Part shown: positions 26,536 to 35,372 of the stretch, in pieces
Layout: each line of letters begins with the position of its first letter
Numbering within the stretch: the stretch's first letter is position 1
Source: Caballeronia sp. NK8
GTDB lineage: Bacteria; Pseudomonadota; Gammaproteobacteria; Burkholderiales; Burkholderiaceae
NCBI RefSeq assembly: GCF_018408855.1
Contig: NZ_AP024323.1
Coordinates: forward strand, 496,001 to 560,000
Direction: 5' to 3'
DNA length: 64,000 bases
Program-made: the position numbers and the translations under genes
The notes under the pieces: model-generated
The model's input: only the letters and a program-made list of their open reading frames with translations
What the model was told of the DNA's origin: nothing
Database searches by the model: none

Positions 26536-27791
26536 AGACCGAATATGCGGTTGCGGGCATCGCATCGCTGAGGGCAGCCGCGCCGCGCCAGCGGCTCGTC
26601 GTGATCGGCAATGGCATGGCGGGCATGCGTACGGTGGAGGAGCTGCTGAAGATCGCGCCCGAACTGTACGACATCACGGTGTTCGGCGCCGAACCCTACG
26701 GCAACTACAACCGCATTTTGCTGTCTCCGGTGCTGGCGGGCGAGAAGAGCGTCGATGACATCATTCTCAACACGCGCGAGTGGTACGACGCGAACGGCAT
26801 CACGCTGCATGCGGGCGATGCCGTCGTCGAAATCGATCGTGTGCGGCGCGTGGTGCGCTCGGAAAAGGGCATCGAGGCGCGCTACGACCGCCTGTTGATC
26901 GCGACGGGATCGAAGCCTTTCATCATCCCGGTGCCCGGCTGCGATCTGCCTGGGGTGATCGCATTTCGCGATATACAGGATGTCGAAGCGATGCTCGACG
27001 CCGCGCGCGATCATCGCCACGCGGTGATCATTGGCGGTGGGCTGCTCGGGCTCGAAGCGGCGAATGGCTTGCAGCGGCAAGGCATGTCGGTGACGGTCGT
27101 GCATGCCACCGACAGCCTGATGGACCGTCAACTCGATGCGAGCGCGTCGGCGTTGCTCAAGCGTTCGCTGGAAGCGAAGGGTCTGCGTTTCGCGATGGCC
27201 GCGCAGACCACCGCGATCATCGGCGAGGACCGCGTGCGCGCCGTGCGTTTCGCGGATGGCACGCAGATCGATGCGGACCTCGTCGTGATGACGGCGGGCG
27301 TGCGGCCGAATATCGCGCTGGCGCAGGCTTCGGGTCTGCATTGCGAGCGCGCGATCGTCGTGGATGACACGCTGCAGAGCTTCGATCCGCGCGTCTATGC
27401 GGTCGGTGAATGCGTGCAGCATCGCTCGGCGACTTTCGGCCTCGTCGCGCCGATCTGGGATCAGGCGCGCGTGGCGGGCGCGCATCTCGCGGGCGCGGGA
27501 CATCGGCGGTACGTGCAGCGCGCGACCGCGACCAAGCTGAAGGTGACGGGCGTCGATCTGTATTCGGCAGGCGATTTCATCGGCGGTGGAGGCAGCGAGG
27601 ATCTCGTGTTGCGCGATCCTCGCCGGGGTGTCTACAAGCGGCTCGTGCTGCAGGCGGGACGTCTGATCGGCGCGGTGCTGTATGGCGATGTGAAAGACGG
27701 CGGCTGGTATTTCGATCTGATTCAGAGCCGCACGGATGTGGCGCATCTGCGCGGCAAGCTTCTATTTGGCAAGACGTTGTGTGAAGCCTGA
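26532..27791 (+). CDS. nasC: NADH-dependent electron-transfer subunit of assimilatory nitrate reductase
   Basis: This 419-residue FAD/NAD(P) oxidoreductase resembles the N-terminal module of NirB (RLVVIGNGMAGMRTVEELL, VIIGGGLLGLEAANGLQRQG) but has no Fe-S or siroheme region. Its place between nirD and nasA matches the small subunit of the Klebsiella-type enzyme (NasC), which passes electrons from NADH to NasA. Electrons could enter through the C-terminal [2Fe-2S] domain of NasA. The start at 26532 overlaps the nirD stop; an in-frame start at 26457 lies inside nirD and is rejected. The symbol follows Klebsiella usage. Confidence 0.82.
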   Translation: MKTEYAVAGIASLRAAAPRQRLVVIGNGMAGMRTVEELLKIAPELYDITVFGAEPYGNYNRILLSPVLAGEKSVDDIILNTREWYDANGITLHAGDAVVEIDRVRRVVRSEKGIEARYDRLLIATGSKPFIIPVPGCDLPGVIAFRDIQDVEAMLDAARDHRHAVIIGGGLLGLEAANGLQRQGMSVTVVHATDSLMDRQLDASASALLKRSLEAKGLRFAMAAQTTAIIGEDRVRAVRFADGTQIDADLVVMTAGVRPNIALAQASGLHCERAIVVDDTLQSFDPRVYAVGECVQHRSATFGLVAPIWDQARVAGAHLAGAGHRRYVQRATATKLKVTGVDLYSAGDFIGGGGSEDLVLRDPRRGVYKRLVLQAGRLIGAVLYGDVKDGGWYFDLIQSRTDVAHLRGKLLFGKTLCEA

Positions 27792-27813
27792 GACAAGGCC
27801 AAGGAAACCGAAC

Positions 27814-30549
27814 GTGAGCATGCCCATCATCCCGATACAAACCGCCTCCGTCAAAACGACGTGCCCATATTGCGGCGTCGGCTGCGGCGTGCAAGCCACC
27901 CCGAAGAGCGCGACCGAAGTGACGATCGCCGGCGATGAAGCGCATCCATCGAACTTCGGTCGTCTGTGTGTGAAAGGCTCGGCGCTCGGCGACACGGTGG
28001 GCCTCGAAGGCCGCCTGCTCAATCCGAAGCTGCGCGACAGACAGACGGGGTCGCTGACCGACGTGTCATGGAACGACGCGCTCGGCACGGTCGCGACCGG
28101 CTTCTCGCGGATCATCGCGCAACACGGACCGGATGCGGTCGCGTTCTATGTATCGGGCCAGTTGCTCACCGAGGACTACTACGTCGCGAACAAGCTGATG
28201 AAGGGCTACATCGGCAGCGCGAACATCGATACGAACTCGCGTCTTTGCATGTCGTCGTCGGTGGCGGGGCACAAGCGTGCATTCGGCGAAGATCTCGTGC
28301 CGATGAATTACGAAGACCTCGAACTCGCGGACCTCGTCGTCCTGGTCGGTTCGAACACGGCATGGTGTCATCCGATTCTCTTTCAGCGCATCGTGAAGAT
28401 GAAGGAGACGCGGCCGGATGCGAAGATCGTCGTGATCGATCCGCGTCATACCGCGACGTGCGAGATGGCGGACCTGCATCTGCCGCTCAAGCCCGGCAGC
28501 GACGTGCGGCTCTTCAACGGCCTGCTCGCGTTTCTCGCGGAACACGGCGCTACGGATGCGCCTTTCGTCGATGAGCACACCAATGGCTTCGATGCCGCGC
28601 TCGCCGCCGCGGGGCCCTCTGATCTCGCGCAGACCGCGAAGGACTGCAAGCTCGATCAGCATGATCTGATGACGTTCTATCGCCTGTTCGCGCGCACCGG
28701 GCGCGTGGTGACGGTGTACTCGCAAGGCGTGAATCAGTCGAGCGCGGGCACGGACAAGGTCAACAGCATCATCAACTGTCATCTGCTGACGGGGCGCATC
28801 GGCAAGCCGGGCATGGGGCCGTTCTCGTTCACGGGTCAGCCGAACGCGATGGGCGGCCGCGAAGTCGGCGGTCTCGCGAATACGCTTGCCGCGCATCTGG
28901 AGTTCGGCGATCCGTTGCATGGCGAGATCGTGCAGACGTTCTGGCGTTCACCCGCGATCGCCGAACGCGCGGGTCTGAAGGCCGTCGAATTGTTCGAAGC
29001 GATCGAAGCCGGTCGCGTGAAGGCCGTCTGGATCATGGGCACGAATCCGGTCGTGAGCATGCCCGATGGCGATCGCGTGAAGCGTGCGCTCGCCAAGTGC
29101 GAACTCGTGGTGAGTTCCGACATCATCGAGCGCACCGATACCAACGCGTGCGCCGATGTGCTGCTGCCCGCGCTCGGCTGGGGCGAGAAGGACGGCACGG
29201 TGACCAACTCGGAGCGGCGCATCTCGCGCCAGCGCGCGTTCATTCCCGCGCCGGGCAAAGCGCGCGCGGACTGGCGCATCATCTGCGATGTCGCGCGATG
29301 GATGGGTTTCGATGGCTTCGACTTCGCAGGGCCGCACGCGATCTTCGACGAGCACGCGCGACTCTCCGCGTATCGCAACGACGCAGCAGCGGGCGTGTAT
29401 CGCGCGTTCGATATCGGCGGCCTGTCCGGCATGAGCCGCGCGCAATACGACGCGCTGAAACCCGTGCAGTGGCCGTTGCCCGCGACGGCGCAAACCGGCG
29501 TCGCGAGGCTCTTCGAAGCGCGCCGCTTCAGTCATGCGGATGGCCGCGCGCGCTTTGTCGCGACGGCATCGCGTGCGCCGGTCAACGCACCCGACGAGGA
29601 CTATCCGCTCGTGCTCAACACGGGGCGCGTACGCGATCAATGGCACACGATGACGCGCACGGGCCGGTCAGCGAAACTCGCGGGGCATATCAGCGAATCG
29701 TTCATCGACATGCATCCGCAGGACGCACTTGCATGCGGCGTGCGTGAAGGGGAACTCGCGCGCGTGGCGAGCCGCTGGGGCTCGATGATCGCGCGCGTGC
29801 AGCATGGCGGCGGCATGCCGCGCGGCAGCGTGTTCGTGCCGATTCACTGGAACGATCAGGTGGCCTCCGATGCGCGCGTGGGCGCGGTGGTGAATCCTGT
29901 CGTCGATCCGGTGTCGGGCGAGCCGGAGTTCAAGCACACGCCCGTTTCGATCGAGAAATTTCACGTGACGTGGCACGGCTTTTCGCTTTCGCGCAGCGTG
30001 CCCGATCTGGAGCGCGTCACGCACTGGACGCGCGTGCATGGCGCGCGATTCGTGCGCTACGAGATGGCGGGCCGCAATCGCTTCGATGCCGCGCACGGCG
30101 ATCATCACGACTGGGCGCGCGCGCTCTTTCACATCGACGATCATCACGCGGACTGGATCGAATACGAGGACAAGAGCGCGGGCGTGTATCGCGCGGCGCA
30201 TGTGATCGACGATCGCATCGAGAGTTGCGTGTTCATCTCCGAGCGTCCGGACTTGCCGGCGCGCGCGTGGCTCGCGACGCTTTTCGAAAAGGACCGGCTC
30301 GACGACGAGGATCGCGCGAGTCTCCTGCTCGGTCAGCCGATTGGCAAGGGCGAGGACACCGGGCCGACCGTGTGTTCGTGTTTCGGTGTCGGGCGCAATA
30401 CGATCTGCGATGCCATTCGCGACAAGGGGCTGAAAACCGCTGCGGAAATCACCTCGTGTCTGAAGGCGGGCGGCAACTGCGGATCGTGCGTGCCGGAGTT
30501 GAAGAAGCTTATCGTCGAGACGGAGTTGGTGCGGTTGAGTACGGTTTGA
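27814..30549 (+). CDS. nasA: Assimilatory nitrate reductase catalytic subunit
   Basis: This ~911-residue molybdopterin enzyme has the N-terminal [4Fe-4S] motif TTCPYCGVGCGVQ with a distal Cys in GRLCVKGSALG. A bis-MGD oxidoreductase core follows (SRLCMSSSVAGHKRAFGED, GTNPVVSMPDGD), then the C-terminal dinucleotide-binding domain. A final BFD-like [2Fe-2S] domain (CSCFGVGRNTICDAI, CLKAGGNCGSCVPEL) is found in the NasA/NarB group that takes electrons from NADH subunits. It reduces nitrate to nitrite in the cytosol; no Tat signal is seen. GTG at 27814 is chosen for AAGGAAA upstream; ATG at 27820 is the alternative. It is the last gene of the operon. Confidence 0.94.
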   Translation: MSMPIIPIQTASVKTTCPYCGVGCGVQATPKSATEVTIAGDEAHPSNFGRLCVKGSALGDTVGLEGRLLNPKLRDRQTGSLTDVSWNDALGTVATGFSRIIAQHGPDAVAFYVSGQLLTEDYYVANKLMKGYIGSANIDTNSRLCMSSSVAGHKRAFGEDLVPMNYEDLELADLVVLVGSNTAWCHPILFQRIVKMKETRPDAKIVVIDPRHTATCEMADLHLPLKPGSDVRLFNGLLAFLAEHGATDAPFVDEHTNGFDAALAAAGPSDLAQTAKDCKLDQHDLMTFYRLFARTGRVVTVYSQGVNQSSAGTDKVNSIINCHLLTGRIGKPGMGPFSFTGQPNAMGGREVGGLANTLAAHLEFGDPLHGEIVQTFWRSPAIAERAGLKAVELFEAIEAGRVKAVWIMGTNPVVSMPDGDRVKRALAKCELVVSSDIIERTDTNACADVLLPALGWGEKDGTVTNSERRISRQRAFIPAPGKARADWRIICDVARWMGFDGFDFAGPHAIFDEHARLSAYRNDAAAGVYRAFDIGGLSGMSRAQYDALKPVQWPLPATAQTGVARLFEARRFSHADGRARFVATASRAPVNAPDEDYPLVLNTGRVRDQWHTMTRTGRSAKLAGHISESFIDMHPQDALACGVREGELARVASRWGSMIARVQHGGGMPRGSVFVPIHWNDQVASDARVGAVVNPVVDPVSGEPEFKHTPVSIEKFHVTWHGFSLSRSVPDLERVTHWTRVHGARFVRYEMAGRNRFDAAHGDHHDWARALFHIDDHHADWIEYEDKSAGVYRAAHVIDDRIESCVFISERPDLPARAWLATLFEKDRLDDEDRASLLLGQPIGKGEDTGPTVCSCFGVGRNTICDAIRDKGLKTAAEITSCLKAGGNCGSCVPELKKLIVETELVRLSTV

Positions 30550-30571
30550 TCGCTGCGTGGTCTGACGCACG

Positions 30572-30598
30572 AAAGCGGGCGCTTGTCGCCCGCTTTTT
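30572..30598 (+). terminator. Intrinsic terminator of the narK-nasA operon
   Basis: The stem AAAGCGGGCG / CGCCCGCTTT with a short loop continues into a TTTTT run, starting 23 bp after the nasA stop. Confidence 0.85.
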
Positions 30599-31165
30599 CG
30601 TTTCCGGCGGCCTGACGACGTCAACACAAATCCCCGCAAACCCGCGTGAACAGGTCGTTTCCGGCGTATCGCCCGATCATATGAGCGCTGCCCAACCAAA
30701 CTTTTCCGCGAATTATTACCACGTGAAATGTAGTGTTCGGTCTCCCACGCATGACGCGATCCATCTTCCGTAAAGTCACATCAAAACAAGGCAAGCAGTA
30801 ATCAGCCTGAAAGCAAAAAGCAAGAAGTCATACGGGGATTGCGATGAAGAAGAACGCAAAACAAATCGACAGGGTGGAAGGCCAGCGCGCCGCAATCCGC
30901 TCGACGGGAACCTCTCGCCCGTCACACGCCAGCATCGAATCAATGCACGAACGACGGTTTCGCCCGATCGACGTGCGCGGCGTTTCCTGATCGAACCGAC
31001 CCGCGCCCCTGGCGCTTCCTGTTTCAAAACGCTCGCTGGTTCACCGAAACGAAATTCGGACAAGCGCTTGAAAAAGGAATACTAACTAATTATCTGCCGT
31101 ACCCGCTACATACCGGCGCCAATGTAGCTGGAAACTCGTGTGCGCCAACACTTGGAGACTTCACC
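30599..31165. other. Gene-poor gap after nasA
   Basis: This ~570-bp stretch is less GC-rich than its surroundings and holds no confident gene. It includes a possible 48-codon reading frame (30844-30990). Near its right end, TTGAAA followed by an AT-rich run (31068-31093) may be part of the promoter for the secreted-protein gene at 31166. I see no repeat or RNA gene in it. Confidence 0.5.
30844..30990 (+). CDS. Possible small basic protein (uncertain)
   Basis: A 48-codon frame begins MKKNAKQIDRVEGQRAAIRS and ends FRPIDVRGVS. GGGGA sits about 6 bp before the ATG. The product would be basic and hydrophilic, without signal or membrane segment. No family is recognised, and the frame could be fortuitous. 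Confidence 0.28.
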   Translation: MKKNAKQIDRVEGQRAAIRSTGTSRPSHASIESMHERRFRPIDVRGVS

Positions 31166-31516
31166 ATGCAACGCAAACTGATCGCAGCTGCCGCCGCTCT
31201 CTCGCTCGTTTCCGCCGCTGCTTTTGCAACGGGCACGAACTCCAGCTCGAGCTCGACGTCGGGCGGCACCACCGCTGCAGCCGTGCACGGCTTCGGCTCG
31301 TTCACGGCGACCAACGCCGGCATCGCCAACGGCCACGCTTCGTCGACGGCAGGTCAGGGCTTCGGCTCGACCGGCAACACGACCAACGCGACGACCGGCC
31401 ACATCAACACGTCGTCGGTCGGCGGCAAGGGCTTCGGCGGTTCGACGGCCACGGGCGTGTCGGGCGCCGACGCCGCTGCGAATGCCTGGAGCAAGCTCGG
31501 CGGCGGCTGGCGCTAA
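31166..31516 (+). CDS. Secreted Ser/Thr/Gly-rich protein, paralog 1
   Basis: This 116-residue protein has a Sec signal peptide (MQRKLIAAAAALSLVSAAAF, cleavage near AFA-TG). The mature part is a low-complexity run: NSSSSSTSGGTT, then repeating G-F-G-S and T-N-A/T-N-G units, ending in SGADAAANAWSKLGGGWR. The same 18-residue end is found in the next gene, and overall similarity shows a tandem duplication. The composition suits an exported fibre or surface subunit, but no family is recognised. TTGGAGA precedes the ATG. Confidence 0.78.
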   Translation: MQRKLIAAAAALSLVSAAAFATGTNSSSSSTSGGTTAAAVHGFGSFTATNAGIANGHASSTAGQGFGSTGNTTNATTGHINTSSVGGKGFGGSTATGVSGADAAANAWSKLGGGWR

Positions 31517-31638
31517 GCACACGGCGACGGACGGCGGACTTCGCCGCAACGGGGTTCGCTTTCCCGCAACCGTGTGACCGCAGTTCGAAGAACAAAAAAC
31601 GAAATCCAATCTTACTTTTTCGATAAGGAATGCAAATC

Positions 31639-31986
31639 ATGAAACGCACTCTGATCGCTGCCGCACTGCTCTCGTTCGTCTCCGTCGCCGCGATGGCCAC
31701 GACCACAACCTCCAGCTCGTCCTCGACCTCGGGCGGCACGACGTCGGCTTCCGTCTCGGGCTTCGGCCACTTCAGCGCCACCAACTACGGCACGGCGAAC
31801 GGCAACGCGCAATCGGTCGCGGGCAACCTGTTCGGCGTGACGGGCAACGCCACCAACGCGACGACGAGCCACACCAACACGTCGAACGTGAACGGCTTCG
31901 GTCGCGGCAACGCGCAAGCGGGCGGCACCTCGGGCGCGGACGCAGCGGCCAACGCATGGAGCAAGCTGGGCGGCGGCTGGCGCTAA
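31639..31986 (+). CDS. Secreted Ser/Thr/Gly-rich protein, paralog 2
   Basis: This 115-residue protein has a signal peptide (MKRTLIAAALLSFVSVAAMA) and a mature TTTTSSSSSTSGGTTSASV run. It is aligned along its length with the preceding gene and ends in the identical SGADAAANAWSKLGGGWR. The start at 31639 is chosen because AAGGA lies 9 bp upstream; ATG at 31630 would add three residues. The aromatic/basic end is the most conserved part and may be a docking or assembly motif; this is inference. It sits 122 bp after paralog 1. Confidence 0.78.
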   Translation: MKRTLIAAALLSFVSVAAMATTTTSSSSSTSGGTTSASVSGFGHFSATNYGTANGNAQSVAGNLFGVTGNATNATTSHTNTSNVNGFGRGNAQAGGTSGADAAANAWSKLGGGWR

Positions 31987-32132
31987 GCCAGTCTGTCAGT
32001 CAAGGCAGAGGCGGCGTCATGACGAGCCGTATGCTTGCGGGACACCGCCTTTGCCGAACCAAATAAAAAGAATCCAGGTCGTCCGGGACCGTCATGCGCT
32101 GTGGCGTTCCCCTTTAATTCCGGAGAACCATA

Positions 32133-33101
32133 ATGAACAAGACCACTTTGCAATTGGCATGCGCCGTGCTGTTTTGCGCCGCGCAATTTGCCCATGCTGA
32201 CACCACCGCCAATTCCTCGTCGGGCTCGGTTTCGGGTTCGACGTCCACGGGCATCGGTCAGGGCGGCGGTTCGAGCCTGAACAACATCGGCACGTCGGCT
32301 AACTCGACGGCCAACACCAGTTCCAATTCCTCGTCGGTGGGCGGTCTCGGCGTCGCGACGGCCAGCGGCGGCCGGTCGACGGCGCAGGGCGGCTCGTCGA
32401 ACGTCAACATCTCGCTGTCGATGCCGTCGCTCACGAATTCGGGCAACGACGCGAGCGGCACCGACGCGACCGGCAAGGCATCGACCGGTCCGGGCACGAG
32501 CGCCTTCGACACGCGCACCACGGTCGACTACAACCAGAGTTCGTACTCTGTACGCACGACGCCGTCGATCGCAGCGCCCGCGCTGACGACGACGCTCTCC
32601 GACACCTGCATGGGCTCGGCGAGCTTCGGCCTGTCGATCACGGGCTTCGGCGCGACCGGCGGCACGACGCTCGTCGACCAGGCTTGCGTGCGCCGTCTCG
32701 ATGCGCGCGAATTCCGCGCGATGGGCCTGACCGATGTCGCGCTCGCGCTGCTCTGCCAGAGCGAAGCGAATCGCCGCGCGGTCGAAGCGACGGGCCATCT
32801 GTGCCCGGGCACGACCACGCCGCTCGCGAAGTCGGGCGCGGACGCGGTGCTGTCGGATGACGAGAAGTATCGCGATCCGCTGGTGCGCGCGCGTCTCGGC
32901 CTGCCGGTGACGGCGGCGAACAATCCGGAAGTCAATCTGAAGGCCGCGGAGCCCGCCCAGGCGAAACCGGCGCCCGCGAAGCAGGTCGCGCAGCCGACGC
33001 CGGTCGCGTCCCGCGTGTACGATCAGAGCGAAAGCGCGCATGGCGTCGAGGTGGCGAGCACGCCCATCGGCGAAAAGATCGAGGTCTCGCTGGTGAAGTG
33101 A
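32133..33101 (+). CDS. Secreted protein with Ser/Gly/Asn-rich N-half and Cys-containing domain
   Basis: This 322-residue protein has a signal peptide (MNKTTLQLACAVLFCAAQFA, cleavage near AHA-D). A low-complexity region (about residues 22-110) of Ser, Gly, Asn and Thr resembles the two small upstream proteins. It is followed by a globular part with four Cys (DTCMGSASFGLSITGFG, VDQACVRRLDAREFRAMGLT, LALLCQSEANRRAVEATGHL-CP). This Cys-bearing pattern recalls domains in some phage and exported proteins, but I cannot name it. The C-terminus is Pro/Ala/Lys-rich. GGAGA precedes the ATG. It may anchor or assemble the small paralogs. Confidence 0.75.
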   Translation: MNKTTLQLACAVLFCAAQFAHADTTANSSSGSVSGSTSTGIGQGGGSSLNNIGTSANSTANTSSNSSSVGGLGVATASGGRSTAQGGSSNVNISLSMPSLTNSGNDASGTDATGKASTGPGTSAFDTRTTVDYNQSSYSVRTTPSIAAPALTTTLSDTCMGSASFGLSITGFGATGGTTLVDQACVRRLDAREFRAMGLTDVALALLCQSEANRRAVEATGHLCPGTTTPLAKSGADAVLSDDEKYRDPLVRARLGLPVTAANNPEVNLKAAEPAQAKPAPAKQVAQPTPVASRVYDQSESAHGVEVASTPIGEKIEVSLVK

Positions 33102-33244
33102 GGAGGCAGCAGATCCAGCGGCAGCGTATCGCCATGGAGCAGCAGAGACGCGTCTGAGCGATCGGGCCGTCTCTCCCTTTCAAGGGTTGGCTCGGAAAGA
33201 CTGGTCCCGGAGAGTCAACCCTCGTTTTCCCGCTGAGGCATGCG

Positions 33245-33871
33245 ATGAAGAGTCAGATGAAAACGGCGGCCATCGCGCTCGCGGCGAGTGCAATGGTTGC
33301 GATGACGCCGCTCGCTGCGCACGCCGACGTGAGCGCCGGTGTTGTGTGGGCCGCGAATCCGGTCGGCGTGCAGGCGATGCCCGATGCGCAAGCGCTTGCC
33401 CTGTTGCCGTCGAGCGGTTATGTCGCGTTGCAGAGTTCGGGCGGCAAGTGTCTGCTCGTGGCGCGGCGCGGCACGCAGATCGTCGCGGTGGAACTGACGC
33501 CGCTTGCGATCGGCGCGAAGATCATCGGCTGGAAGCCACAGGAGATCGACATGAGCACGCTCACGTCGAAGTGGGGCTACGAGCCGCCGAAATCGTCGAT
33601 CGATACGAAGGGCTTCGGCAATCCCGTGACGAACGCGATCTCGGAGCAGAGCAGGACCGACACGTCGAAGGGCGGAACCTTCGCGCGCGCGAGCAGCTGG
33701 AGCAACGGCAATGTCGAAGCGCACAGCAGCGCGATCGCATCGGGCTCGGGCGAGACCGAAGCCGCCGAGGCCGTGACGGTGAACGGCAAGACGTATCGCA
33801 AGTACAGTCATTTCAAGCCGGCGACGGCCGACGCGCCGGTGGCGGCATCGGACGAATACTTCTGTCAGTGA
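33245..33871 (+). CDS. Secreted hypothetical protein
   Basis: This 208-residue protein has a signal peptide (MKSQMKTAAIALAASAMVAM, cleavage near AHA-DV). An N-terminal globular half (ALALLPSSGYVALQSSGGK, VAVELTPLAIGAKIIGWKP) is followed by a Ser/Thr/Asn-rich stretch (FARASSWSNGNVEAHSSAIA) and a C-terminal VNGKTYRKYSHFKP. GAGG precedes the ATG. It is the fourth exported protein in a row, 143 bp after the previous gene, and ends 10 bp from the convergent sensor kinase gene. The function is unknown. Confidence 0.75.
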   Translation: MKSQMKTAAIALAASAMVAMTPLAAHADVSAGVVWAANPVGVQAMPDAQALALLPSSGYVALQSSGGKCLLVARRGTQIVAVELTPLAIGAKIIGWKPQEIDMSTLTSKWGYEPPKSSIDTKGFGNPVTNAISEQSRTDTSKGGTFARASSWSNGNVEAHSSAIASGSGETEAAEAVTVNGKTYRKYSHFKPATADAPVAASDEYFCQ

Positions 33872-33881
33872 CGCACGCGTT

Positions 33882-35372
33882 TTACGTCGCAGCAGATTTG
33901 CTGGGTTCGACGACCGGCGGCGCGGCCAGGGCCACGTCCTCCGCTGGCCGGCCCTCGCTGCCGAAACGCGCGACCGAGAACGAGAACGTGTTGATGCCGT
34001 TCTGACTCGTCGCGGACACCGTGCCGCGATGCATCTCCGCCACCGCCTTGACGATGGCGAGCCCGAGGCCGTGATTCTCGCGGCTATTGGTGCGCGAACT
34101 TTCCGCGCGATAGAAGCGGTCGAACAGATGCTGCATCACTTGCGGCTGAATCGGCTCGCCCGGGTTCGCCACCGCAACGCGCACGCGCCCATGCTCACGC
34201 GTGATCGACACGGATATCTTCGCGCCGGGCGTGCAGTGCTGAATCGCGTTCATCACGAGATTGGAGATCGCGCGCCCGAACAGCGACGTGTTGACGTAAG
34301 CGCGTGCATCGCCGCTCGCGACCGCGCTGACGTGCGCCTCTTCCAGCGGAATTTCCAGAAACTCGAGCGTGCGATTGACTTCGGCCGCGAGCGACACTTC
34401 GACGAGGCCCGTCGCGCGTTCGCCCTGATCGGCGCGCGCGAGAAACAGCATGTCGTTGATGATGGCGCGCACGCGCTCGAACTCTTCGAGATTCGATTGC
34501 AGCGTGTGGCGCAATTCGTCGATCGAGCGATCGCGCGTCAAGGCCACTTCCGTCTGACCGATGAGTATCGTGACCGGTGTGCGCAATTCGTGGGCGACAT
34601 CGGCGTTGAAGGATTCGAGCCGTCCGTATGCGTGATCGAGCCGTTCGAGCGCGCCGTTGAAGGACTTCGCGAGTTCGTCGAGTTCCATCGGCAAGGCGCG
34701 GGTGTTCAGGCGTTGCGAACGGTTGGTCGGGCTCAGTTTCGATGCATCGCGCGTGAGACGCGTGAGCGGCGCGAGCCCGAGGCGCGCGACCGAGTAACTC
34801 AGCACCAGCACCGCGATGGTCGAGAGCGCCATGAAGGCCGCGAGCGCAAGACCGAAGGCGCGCATCGTGTGGACGTTCGGCGAGCAGTCGATCGCGACGA
34901 ACAGTTGCAAGGGCGGACGGTCCGCATTAGGCGGAATCGTCAGCGTGGTCATCAGCATGTCGTAGGCGCGGTCGTCGGGGCGGACCTGCGCGTAGCCGCC
35001 CGTCAGGCGCTTGGTGACGCTACCCAGGGGCGGCGAGCCATATTCAAAGCGCGGATCGTTGCTGGATACCGCGAAGCGCGTGGAGCCGTCGCGCGGCGTG
35101 ATGTCCGCGAGCTTCTCTTTCGCGATCTTCCATCTGTCCGGATTCGATGCGTGCGTGACGATGAGGCGCGCCACTTCCGCGCGATTGTCGAGCGAATCGC
35201 GCAAGTGCTGCTCCAGTTGCACGCGCAGCACGAGAAACAGTCCCGAGCCGACCAGCGAGAACACGAACAGCGCGACGAGCGCGAACATCACGGCGAGACG
35301 CCGCGCGATGGAGCGCTGCGTGCGCGGTTCGGATGACTCGTGCGGCACCGATGCAGCCCACGGCGTGTTCAT
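33882..35372 (-). CDS. CusS/IrlS-like sensor histidine kinase
   Basis: This 496-residue inner-membrane kinase has a first helix at about 27-50 (LAVMFALVALFVFSLVGSGL), a periplasmic sensor to about 170 and a second helix at about 175-195. HAMP (LGLAPLTRLTRDASKLSP) is followed by the H box FNADVAHELRTPVTIL and the ATPase boxes NLVMNAIQHC and GLGLAIVKAVAEMH. Family and context suggest it detects a toxic compound or metal at the envelope and controls the RND pump upstream. Its start overlaps the response regulator stop by 4 bp. The ligand is not predictable. Confidence 0.9.
   Translation of the reverse strand: MNTPWAASVPHESSEPRTQRSIARRLAVMFALVALFVFSLVGSGLFLVLRVQLEQHLRDSLDNRAEVARLIVTHASNPDRWKIAKEKLADITPRDGSTRFAVSSNDPRFEYGSPPLGSVTKRLTGGYAQVRPDDRAYDMLMTTLTIPPNADRPPLQLFVAIDCSPNVHTMRAFGLALAAFMALSTIAVLVLSYSVARLGLAPLTRLTRDASKLSPTNRSQRLNTRALPMELDELAKSFNGALERLDHAYGRLESFNADVAHELRTPVTILIGQTEVALTRDRSIDELRHTLQSNLEEFERVRAIINDMLFLARADQGERATGLVEVSLAAEVNRTLEFLEIPLEEAHVSAVASGDARAYVNTSLFGRAISNLVMNAIQHCTPGAKISVSITREHGRVRVAVANPGEPIQPQVMQHLFDRFYRAESSRTNSRENHGLGLAIVKAVAEMHRGTVSATSQNGINTFSFSVARFGSEGRPAEDVALAAPPVVEPSKSAAT

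Noticed and set aside
30776..31063. 95-codon minus-strand frame in the gap after nasA
   Set aside because: No ribosome site, signal or family; basic Arg-rich sequence in a gene-poor gap.
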